A stretch of 6,202 nucleotides of DNA, from positions 1 to 6,202 of the forward strand of contig CALEMD010000206.1 in NCBI GenBank assembly GCA_937902945.1, written 5' to 3'. Origin of the DNA: an uncultured Erysipelotrichaceae bacterium (GTDB lineage: Bacteria > Bacillota_I > Bacilli_A > Erysipelotrichales > Erysipelotrichaceae). Below the pieces are notes generated by a model. It worked only from the letters and a program-made list of their open reading frames with translations. It did no database searches and was not told where the DNA came from. The position numbers were made by a program, and so were the translations under genes. The stretch's first letter is position 1; each line of letters opens with the position of its first letter. This document shows, piece by piece, positions 1 to 4,837 of this stretch.

Positions 1-174
1 GCTCTGCAGATCTTTGCCAGTCAGTTCAAACATCAGACGATGCATCTGATAGTTGCATAGAACAAGTATTCCATCTTCATAGAAAAAGCATATGCCGGTA
101 GGCAGATGGTCAAGTGATTCCTTAATGGAATTCCGATTCAGAGCATGTCTGTTCCTATCTATGAATTTCATCAT
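1..174 (-). CDS. N-terminus of a PAS-like sensor protein, probably the partner of the adjacent 7TM sensor (partial)
   Basis: This reading frame stays open to the window edge and shows the first 57-58 residues of a protein. It starts MMKFIDRN or MKFIDRN: two ATGs sit in tandem at 174 and 171. The first overlaps the stop of the preceding gene by four bases (ATGA), the second by one, so translational coupling is likely either way. Upstream lies AGGAAAAGAG as a ribosome site. After a basic helix, residues of the form LDHLPTGICFFYEDG followed by VLCN and MHRL resemble the beginning of a PAS fold, in which a short strand, a glycine turn and a C/N-N motif are typical. From family knowledge, such a domain often precedes a histidine-kinase catalytic region, which here would lie outside the window. 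The PAS call is pattern recognition from 57 residues; a kinase function is inference. Confidence 0.6.
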   Translation of the reverse strand, partial: MMKFIDRNRHALNRNSIKESLDHLPTGICFFYEDGILVLCNYQMHRLMFELTGKDLQS

Positions 175-1820
175 ACAGACATCTCTTTTCCTGATACCTG
201 CAATGTCAGCTGGGCAGAAGATCCTTCATATATGCAATGGATATGTTCATCTTCCAATTCAGATAGATCTCTGTCACATTCAGCATCAATGCATGCATAC
301 CAACAGCCATTCTTTGAAAAGATGCGAACCACAAGGACACGCAATGAGTCCAGTGCAGATTCAACCGTCTTTTCAAAAAAGTCATATAGCTGCATTGCCT
401 TTTCAACAGGTATGGTTCCTTTGAATTGCACATACATGCCGCATTGAACGCCATACAGTTTCAGATTGTCTATGGATTCTTCAATACACAGTTCCAGTTC
501 TCTTTTCGGTATCCGCTTATTCTGTTCAGCAATAAAGATAAGATTGCTTCTGCGTTTCAGGTATGCACCGATTACAACCAGTTTCCCAAGCAGCCGTGTT
601 TTTTCTTCTTCATCTGCTGTGCCGCGGTATTCCTTCAGCAGTTCTGAAGAAAGCTCTATCTGTGAAGATGTCTGCTTGGCAATGCTGTCATACAGCAGAT
701 TCTGTTCTTCAAGGCGCCGTATATTCTGTGCTGTCTGATAGTTCTTTTCAAGTACAACATTGCTGCTTTCAAGTGTTTCCTTATTATCTTCCAGTTTCTG
801 CAGCACTGCCATCAGTTCTGTTATGTCATCAATCCACAGTACATGTCCACCAGCTATTGATGCATTGTAAAGACGAAGCCGATCATCCAGAATGACCGGT
901 CCTTTCTCAGCACTTCGCTCGATATCTTTATCAATTGATATACTCCTGTCTGATGATAGAAAAACATGGTACTCTTTATCTGTAATCTTTGCGGCGATCG
1001 TCGATGCCTGAAACAATTCTTCATAACGGGTATTGGATGGAATCATACCGGTAAGAATGCACATTTCCAATGTTGAAGCTATGGCTAAGCAGAATACTGC
1101 TGTCATGTCTCCGGCAATGAGCCTGATAAGCGGCCATCTGCACACATATGCCATTGCATAGACAAAAGCAAGTATTACCGGCACAAACGGCAGGATGAAT
1201 CTTTTCCCCTTCAGAGGCATATTGCTGCGGCGCCACAGAACCATCAGCATGCCTACCGTTTCAATACCAATGCAGAGTACAACCGACAGATACAAAAGAC
1301 CATAAGAATAGTCATTTCCCCCATTCAGCACCCCGTTAGGAAATACGAATACCAATTGATGAAGATCATTCGTCATAACCAAGACAATCATGACCAGTGC
1401 CGGTATCCATAACAGTTTTCTCTTATTTGCCGGTTTATAATCAGCCGGCTGACGCATGCATAACGCAGTTAGTATACCCAGCAAAGGAATCAATTCCATC
1501 GGAATATAAAACATATACCAGAAATATCGATTGGCCGCAGAATTGTCAGGCAGAACCATATATTTAATTGTTCTTTCAGCAAGCCAGAAGAATACCAAAA
1601 CAGCAATCAGCAGCAGATAGTCCTGCATTTTGCCACGCAGTATTCGTTTCTTGATAGATATATACCAAGCCGCCGCCAAACCGCACTGAATAACTCCTCT
1701 CAGCCAGCCCGTTTCCTTAATAAAATTACGAATGGAAGCCATGCGCACTAAAACGGCCGCTATTATCAGCAGTACAACGATAGCCCCAATAAAGATTTCC
1801 CTTCTGTTCAGTTTTCGCAT
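171..1820 (-). CDS. 7TM sensor protein with degenerate histidine-kinase-like C-terminus
   Basis: The product is 549 residues if started at the ATG at 1820. A start three codons upstream (1829) abuts AAGGG with no spacing, whereas the 1820 ATG has it at 9 bases. Residues 9-26, 38-55, 67-87, 101-121, 136-150, 175-196, 208-226 and 229-259 are hydrophobic, giving seven or eight membrane spans. The loop TNDLHQLVFVFP (150-161) is typical of the HisKA_7TM sensor region. A soluble linker follows (262-335), then a coiled coil (335-400) and a helical DHp-like segment (370-432) ending in GAYLKRRSNL. No histidine occurs in that segment, so the usual phospho-acceptor is missing. The last 110 residues recall the start of a HATPase domain (FFEKTVESAL in the N-box position) but lack a normal N-box and the glycine-rich G boxes. 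It is probably a catalytically dead sensor that works with the overlapping downstream gene. The architecture is seen; the partnership is inferred. Confidence 0.78.
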   Translation of the reverse strand: MRKLNRREIFIGAIVVLLIIAAVLVRMASIRNFIKETGWLRGVIQCGLAAAWYISIKKRILRGKMQDYLLLIAVLVFFWLAERTIKYMVLPDNSAANRYFWYMFYIPMELIPLLGILTALCMRQPADYKPANKRKLLWIPALVMIVLVMTNDLHQLVFVFPNGVLNGGNDYSYGLLYLSVVLCIGIETVGMLMVLWRRSNMPLKGKRFILPFVPVILAFVYAMAYVCRWPLIRLIAGDMTAVFCLAIASTLEMCILTGMIPSNTRYEELFQASTIAAKITDKEYHVFLSSDRSISIDKDIERSAEKGPVILDDRLRLYNASIAGGHVLWIDDITELMAVLQKLEDNKETLESSNVVLEKNYQTAQNIRRLEEQNLLYDSIAKQTSSQIELSSELLKEYRGTADEEEKTRLLGKLVVIGAYLKRRSNLIFIAEQNKRIPKRELELCIEESIDNLKLYGVQCGMYVQFKGTIPVEKAMQLYDFFEKTVESALDSLRVLVVRIFSKNGCWYACIDAECDRDLSELEDEHIHCIYEGSSAQLTLQVSGKEMSV

Positions 1821-1829
1821 GAAATGCAT

Positions 1830-1836
1830 CCCTTAA
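1830..1836 (-). promoter_or_regulatory. Ribosome binding site that decides the sensor start
   Basis: Minus-strand TTAAGGG lies directly against the ATG at 1829 but 9 bases before the ATG at 1820. Normal Shine-Dalgarno spacing therefore selects 1820 and removes three residues (MHF) from the longest reading frame. Confidence 0.65.
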
Positions 1837-1862
1837 TTGAACAATTGAAGACTTCCTACTTC

Positions 1863-1891
1863 ATTCTAGCAAAAGTCACTGAATTCATCAA
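1863..1891 (-). promoter_or_regulatory. Promoter of the 7TM sensor operon
   Basis: On the minus strand, TTGATG (1891-1886) is followed after exactly 17 bases by TAGAAT (1868-1863), preceded by TG one base upstream (TGCTAGAAT), i.e. an extended -10. Four of six -35 and five of six -10 bases match the SigA consensus. Transcription would start near 1856, leaving a leader of about 36 bases. The -35 hexamer uses the end of the T-tract of the preceding gene's terminator. Confidence 0.6.
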
Positions 1892-1915
1892 AAAAGCCGA
1901 TCATTGCGACCGGCT
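1890..1915 (-). terminator. Rho-independent terminator of the ferritin-like gene
   Basis: Read on the minus strand, AGCCGGTC, a five-base loop GCAAT and GATCGGCT form an eight-pair stem with one G-U wobble, and the stem runs into six T residues. It begins 11 bases after the stop codon of the ferritin-like gene and separates that gene from the sensor operon. Confidence 0.85.
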
Positions 1916-1926
1916 CTTCATGAAAT

Positions 1927-2232
1927 CTACTTCTTCATCTTTTCAATTTCTTCTTCTACTTCTTCCTGGCCCTCTTTGTAGAGTTCAAACTCATGCGGAT
2001 CCAGTTCTTTCAGAAGACGGAGAAACTCTCCTGCGTGTACACGTTCTTCGTCTGCAATGTCATAGAGCACGTCCTGTGCCAATGCATTGTCAGTTGATTC
2101 AGCAAGCTGCTGATACAGCTGTACAGCTTCATACTCTGCAGCTACCATGAAGCGGATAGAACGGATAAGTTCTGTATCGCTTAGTTTGCGATCTGCTCTG
2201 TTGCCATTGAATGGATGTCCAAATTCCGGCAT
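1927..2232 (-). CDS. Small ferritin-like (rubrerythrin/encapsulin-cargo type) diiron protein
   Basis: The 101-residue product consists almost entirely of one two-helix half of a ferritin-like bundle. Helix one (about 19-45) carries AAEYEAVQLY with E33; helix two (about 50-78) carries DEERVH, giving the pair E63 and H66 in an ExxH motif. This spacing matches the half-ferritin domains that dimerise to build an iron site, as in encapsulated ferritins and the N-terminal domain fused to the Pyrococcus encapsulin shell; that likeness is from memory of the family. The tail from residue 82 is very acidic (EGQEEVEEEIEKMKK), and I recognise no clear cargo-loading peptide. AGGAGG lies 8 bases before the ATG. 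The likely role is iron oxidation and storage or peroxide defence in the cytoplasm. No shell gene lies in this window, so encapsulation is unproven. It is probably transcribed alone, ended by the hairpin just downstream. Confidence 0.85.
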   Translation of the reverse strand: MPEFGHPFNGNRADRKLSDTELIRSIRFMVAAEYEAVQLYQQLAESTDNALAQDVLYDIADEERVHAGEFLRLLKELDPHEFELYKEGQEEVEEEIEKMKK

Positions 2233-2257
2233 TCTGATTACCTCCTAGGCTTAGCCT

Positions 2258-2284
2258 TCTGTTTCTAGATTACCAGAAAACAGA
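2258..2284 (-). promoter_or_regulatory. Inverted repeat in the leader of the ferritin-like gene
   Basis: Minus-strand CTGTTTTCT and AGAAACAG pair over eight bases with one bulged T around an eight-base loop, plus one more outer T-A pair. It sits about 12 bases upstream of the AGGAGG site. It could be an operator or an RNA hairpin. There is no T-tract, so it is not a terminator. I could not identify a convincing promoter for this gene around it, so its role is open. Confidence 0.3.
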
Positions 2285-2310
2285 CATAAAAGACACCAAC
2301 ATGACCGCAC

Positions 2311-2344
2311 AAAAAAACTCGAAAGCTATATAGCAATCCGAGTT
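2311..2344 (-). terminator. Rho-independent terminator after tRNA-Thr
   Basis: On the minus strand AACTCG pairs with CGAGTT, with an inner GCT-ATAT-AGC hairpin separated by a small internal loop. The outer stem runs into a seven-T tract. It starts 9 bases after the encoded CCA of the tRNA and would also end any read-through from maf. Confidence 0.8.
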
Positions 2345-2353
2345 CAATACTGA

Positions 2354-2427
2354 TGGTGCCGCTTGGCAGAATTGAACTGCCCGTTCATCCTTACCATGGA
2401 TGCGTATTACCACTATACTAAAGCGGC
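2354..2427 (-). tRNA. tRNA-Thr (anticodon GGT), CCA encoded
   Basis: A full cloverleaf can be drawn: acceptor GCCGCTT/AAGCGGC (7 pairs), D stem GTAT/ATAC with loop AGTGGTA, anticodon stem CATCC/GGATG with loop ATGGTAA, a four-base variable loop AACG, and T stem GGCAG/CTGCC with loop TTCAATT. Discriminator A and genome-encoded CCA follow. The anticodon GGT (positions 2395-2393) reads threonine codons ACC and ACU, and the G1-C72, C2-G71 pairs fit known threonine identity elements. The T arm and the TGGTAA part of the anticodon loop match other bacterial tRNA-Thr(GGT) genes as I remember them. An A at loop position 32, normally a pyrimidine, is unusual. The gene lies between maf and the ferritin-like gene with its own promoter and terminator. 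Confidence 0.93.
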
Positions 2428-2447
2428 TCCTCACAAGACGCTTTTAT

Positions 2448-2475
2448 ATCATATCAAATGACTGCTAAAAATCAA
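2448..2475 (-). promoter_or_regulatory. Promoter of tRNA-Thr, overlapping the maf stop codon
   Basis: Minus-strand TTGATT (2475-2470), a 16-base spacer and TATGAT (2453-2448), with TG at the extended -10 position (TGATATGAT). Transcription would begin near 2441, about 14 bases before the mature tRNA end. The -35 hexamer contains the TGA stop of maf. Confidence 0.6.
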
Positions 2476-3035
2476 TACTGTTCGATATGCTTAAACTGCT
2501 GATAGACAAGAGATACCGGCAGACCCATGATTGAATAGAAATCACCGTGTATACCTGTAATATAGCGGCTTCCATATCCTTGGATTGCATAAGCGCCTGC
2601 TTTATCCTTTGTTTCACCAGTCGCAATATAAGCATCTATTTCTTTCTCATCCATCTTTGCAAATGTCACTTCAGAGATTGAGAAAACACTGTATTTCTTT
2701 TCAGCACTCATAAGACATAGCCCAGTAATAACCTGATGCGTACGATCGGAAAGACGGCGCAGCATTCTTCTTGCATCTTCATCATTCTTCGGCTTGCCAA
2801 GCACTTCATGATCGATTGTAACAATTGTATCTGCAGCAATGACTATATCATCCAGATGTCTCTTGAACACTTCCTGTGCTTTTCTTTCTGCAAGCTTCTT
2901 GATTTCATCTGCAAGATCATTGCTGCTGTCTATTGTTTCATCAATATCAGCCGCATCGATTTGAAAAGGAATACCGCATTTTTCCAGAAGTTCCTTACGA
3001 CGCGGAGATTGACTGGCTAGGATGACTGTTTTCAT
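2472..3035 (-). CDS. maf: Maf-family nucleoside triphosphate pyrophosphatase
   Basis: The 187-residue product is of normal family length and hydrolyses nucleoside triphosphates to monophosphate and pyrophosphate, removing non-canonical or modified nucleotides; Maf has also been tied to septum formation in Bacillus. Visible motifs in order: ASQSPRRKELL (7-17), AADT with the catalytic-site D69 (67-70), LGKPK (79-83), LSDRTHQVITG (95-105), DKAGAYAIQG (144-153) and GDFYSIMGLP (164-173). R12, K52 and Q152 fit what I recall as the signature of the YhdE-type branch (dTTP/UTP preference) rather than YceF. The start at 3035 has AGAGAGG about 7 bases upstream. The frame stays open to 3443 upstream, but that part runs through the divergent promoters and the opposite gene, so it is not used. 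It is transcribed from its own promoter, away from the nucleotidyltransferase gene. Confidence 0.95.
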   Translation of the reverse strand: MKTVILASQSPRRKELLEKCGIPFQIDAADIDETIDSSNDLADEIKKLAERKAQEVFKRHLDDIVIAADTIVTIDHEVLGKPKNDEDARRMLRRLSDRTHQVITGLCLMSAEKKYSVFSISEVTFAKMDEKEIDAYIATGETKDKAGAYAIQGYGSRYITGIHGDFYSIMGLPVSLVYQQFKHIEQY

Positions 3036-3057
3036 AGAATTGCCTCTCTTTTTCACT

Positions 3058-3085
3058 ATTATATAGGTTTTCCTATCTTTGTAAA
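3058..3085 (-). promoter_or_regulatory. Promoter of maf
   Basis: On the minus strand TTTACA (3085-3080, five of six consensus), a 16-base spacer, then a perfect TATAAT (3063-3058). The start point would be near 3051, about 16 bases before the ATG, so the leader is little more than the ribosome site. Confidence 0.75.
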
Positions 3086-3106
3086 AGCATATGACAGGGG
3101 TATAAT
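3079..3106 (+). promoter_or_regulatory. Promoter of the nucleotidyltransferase gene
   Basis: TTGTAA (3079-3084, four of six consensus), a 16-base spacer, then a perfect TATAAT (3101-3106). The start point would be near 3113. Its -35 hexamer shares five bases with that of the maf promoter on the other strand. Confidence 0.75.
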
Positions 3107-3134
3107 ACCTATAGTGAAAGGGGTACCATAAGCA

Positions 3135-4040
3135 ATGAAAAAACCAGCACTCGTTATACTCGCGGCAGGAATGGGAAGCCGCTATGGCGGATTGAAGCAG
3201 ATTGACGGAGTAGGAAGTCATGGAGAACCAATCATTGAATTCTCTATCTATGATGCCAAACAGGCAGGATTTGAAAAAGTCGTTCTCATTATCCGCAAAG
3301 AACATGAGGAAGCATTCCGCAGCTGTCTCACAGATAAAATATCCAAACATATGGAAGTTGAATTTGCATACCAGGATATGCATGATATTCCAGAAGGCAT
3401 TGAAATACCAGAAGGAAGAGAAAAGCCTTGGGGAACAACCCATGCCCTTCTAGCCTGCCGCAATATAGTCAAAGAACCATTCGCAATCATCAATGCGGAT
3501 GACTTCTATGGCAAAGATGCATACAAAGTGATCTATAACTATCTGAGCACCGATATTAAAGATGACGAGTATGCAATGGTCGGCTATCCATGCATCAATA
3601 CACTGACGGATAACGGTACAGTCACTAGAGGCTGGTGTCAGGAAAAAGACGGCTATCTTTCAGAAATCACAGAAATACAGAAGATTGCCAAGAAAGGCAA
3701 TGAAGCAATCTATGAAGAGAATGGCGAATGGAAAACCATGCCGAACAATGCATTGGTATCTATGAACTTCTGGGGTTTCACACCGAAGATCTTCGATGAA
3801 TGCGCACCTGTATTTGAATCCTTTATCCGCAAGGGAGTCAAAGAAAACCCAATGAAATGCGAACATGTCATTCCTACTGCTATCGGCACTCTGGTTTCCG
3901 AAAAGAAGTGCCAGGTCAGAATGCTTTCCAGCAAGGATCACTGGTTCGGAGTTACCTATAAAGAAGACAAACCGGATGTCATGGCCAAGATTGCCAAGAT
4001 GCGTGAAGATGGCATCTATCCGGATATACTCTGGGATTAA
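3135..4040 (+). CDS. Sugar-phosphate nucleotidyltransferase-like protein, substrate unknown
   Basis: The 301-residue protein has the Rossmann-like fold of NTP-transferase enzymes, which join a nucleoside triphosphate and a sugar or alcohol phosphate to make an activated NDP compound and pyrophosphate. The signature loop LAAGMGSRYGGLKQ (9-22) holds G12, G14, R16 and K21. KPWGTTHALL (97-106) matches the base/sugar-contact region of UTP-glucose-1-phosphate uridylyltransferases. NADDFYG (120-126) supplies the metal-binding aspartate. MVGYP (148-152), NGTVTRG (160-166), MNFWGF (210-215) and DHWFGVTYKED (268-278) follow as in this family. No left-handed beta-helix domain is present, so it is a single-domain enzyme. 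Its ribosome site AAAGGGG lies 11 bases from the ATG, slightly far. The gene stands alone between a divergent maf and convergent coaX, so context gives no substrate. The fold call is firm; UDP-glucose formation is only one possibility. Confidence 0.88.
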   Translation: MKKPALVILAAGMGSRYGGLKQIDGVGSHGEPIIEFSIYDAKQAGFEKVVLIIRKEHEEAFRSCLTDKISKHMEVEFAYQDMHDIPEGIEIPEGREKPWGTTHALLACRNIVKEPFAIINADDFYGKDAYKVIYNYLSTDIKDDEYAMVGYPCINTLTDNGTVTRGWCQEKDGYLSEITEIQKIAKKGNEAIYEENGEWKTMPNNALVSMNFWGFTPKIFDECAPVFESFIRKGVKENPMKCEHVIPTAIGTLVSEKKCQVRMLSSKDHWFGVTYKEDKPDVMAKIAKMREDGIYPDILWD

Positions 4041-4041
4041 G

Positions 4042-4075
4042 TAAAGATGTGCCTGCGGGCACATCTTTATTGTTT
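4042..4075 (+). terminator. Strong hairpin terminator between convergent genes
   Basis: TAAAGATGTGCC (4042-4053), loop TGCG, and GGCACATCTTTA (4058-4069) form a perfect twelve-pair stem, extendable by a G-U and an A-U pair. On the plus strand it is followed by the T-rich TTGTTTGTT, ending the nucleotidyltransferase transcript one base after its TAA. On the minus strand the TAA of coaX forms the base of the stem and the following TTTACTTAAT is a weaker T-tract, so bidirectional use is possible but less sure. Confidence 0.85.
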
Positions 4076-4837
4076 GTTCTTCTGATAGATTATCTGCATA
4101 CCTTTATAGGCTAGATCAGGATCATAGGTTTCAATTGCTTCTGTTTCTGAGGCAATTACACGGCCAAGACCTCCAGTCGCAATTACATGGCATTCTGTCA
4201 GTTTCAGTTCTTTCTTCATCCGCTTAATAATGTATTCAACCAAACCTATATAGCCATAGACAACTCCCGCCTGCATACCATCAATGGTATTGCGGCCAAG
4301 AACACTCTTTGGCTTTTTGATTTCCACTTCTGGCAGCTTTGCCGTTTCACTGGTCAAAGCCTGAGCACTGATTCCTAAACCCGGCGCAATGACTGTATAT
4401 TCGAATACACCTTCTTTCGATATATAGTCAAATGTTGTGGCAGTGCCAAAATCTACGATGATGCAATCCGCATGATACAGCGTATGAGCAGCCGTCACAG
4501 AAACGATGCGATCAGCACCTACTTCCCGCGGATTATCTGTATGAATCTTAATGCCTGTCTTTGTACCAGGACCGATGATCATCGGATCCTGATGCAGATA
4601 TTTGCGCATGCAGGAAGTCAAAGCATAGTTGATCTTCGGAACAACACTGGAGATGATAACACCTTCTACCTGTTCAGGTTCAACACCATTCTGTTCTAGA
4701 AGCGTACTGATGCATATTCCAAATTCATCACTGGTACGAGGTGTTTTTGTTGTCAGACGAAAACTGCCAACGACTTTCTCATGATCCATAATACCGATAG
4801 ATGTATTGGTATTGCCAGCATCAACAGCAATCAGCAT
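4067..4837 (-). CDS. coaX: Type III pantothenate kinase
   Basis: CoaX phosphorylates pantothenate with ATP, the first step of coenzyme A synthesis. Type III enzymes act as ASKHA-fold dimers, need a monovalent cation and, unlike CoaA, are not inhibited by CoA. The 256-residue length is typical. Motifs: phosphate loop VDAGNTNTSIG (5-15), pantothenate/ATP-site GADR (107-110), DFGTATT (129-135), PGLG (152-155) and TGGLG (221-225) near the adenine pocket. All expected acidic residues (D6, D109, D129) are present. The ATG at 4837 is chosen because MLIAVDAGNT is the family N-terminus and AAGGGG lies 5 bases upstream; the frame continues nine codons further inside coaBC. Start and coaBC stop overlap as ATGCTGA, seven bases, so the two are very probably translationally coupled. 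The stop codon sits in the convergent hairpin terminator. Confidence 0.97.
   Translation of the reverse strand: MLIAVDAGNTNTSIGIMDHEKVVGSFRLTTKTPRTSDEFGICISTLLEQNGVEPEQVEGVIISSVVPKINYALTSCMRKYLHQDPMIIGPGTKTGIKIHTDNPREVGADRIVSVTAAHTLYHADCIIVDFGTATTFDYISKEGVFEYTVIAPGLGISAQALTSETAKLPEVEIKKPKSVLGRNTIDGMQAGVVYGYIGLVEYIIKRMKKELKLTECHVIATGGLGRVIASETEAIETYDPDLAYKGMQIIYQKNKQ

Larger units (their letters stand above)
3051..3119. repeat. Nine-base inverted repeat spanning the divergent promoters
   Basis: TTTCACTAT at 3051-3059 and its exact reverse complement ATAGTGAAA at 3111-3119 bracket both promoters. Each arm covers or adjoins a -10 box and the expected transcription start. A smaller repeat ATAGG-TTTT-CCTAT lies at 3063-3076. 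This could be an operator pair, or simply two similar initial transcribed regions; no regulator is recognisable from the sequence. Confidence 0.4.

Noticed and set aside
92..447. Overlapping plus-strand open frames opposite the sensor gene's 3' end.
   Set aside because: They are antisense to coding sequence on the other strand, show no motif and have no ribosome site.
1824..2150. Plus-strand open frame of 108 codons opposite the ferritin-like gene.
   Set aside because: It runs through the terminator and antisense to a well-supported gene, with a low-complexity composition and no ribosome site.
2285..2310. Candidate promoter for the ferritin-like gene (TTGTGC with TATGTC, minus strand).
   Set aside because: Each hexamer matches only three of six consensus bases with an 18-base spacer, so it is too weak to call.
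2428..2471. Possible separate terminator for maf before the tRNA.
   Set aside because: No stem with a T-tract is found here; the space is taken by the tRNA promoter, and read-through would end at the 2311-2344 hairpin.
3036..3443. A 136-codon upstream extension of the maf frame giving a 323-residue protein.
   Set aside because: It runs antisense through the nucleotidyltransferase gene and across both divergent promoters, is rich in Cys, Phe and Trp without a domain, and the internal start MKTVILASQS is the family N-terminus with a good ribosome site.
3660..4064. Minus-strand open frame of 134 codons opposite the nucleotidyltransferase gene.
   Set aside because: It is the complementary shadow of strongly conserved coding sequence and crosses the hairpin terminator; no domain is visible.
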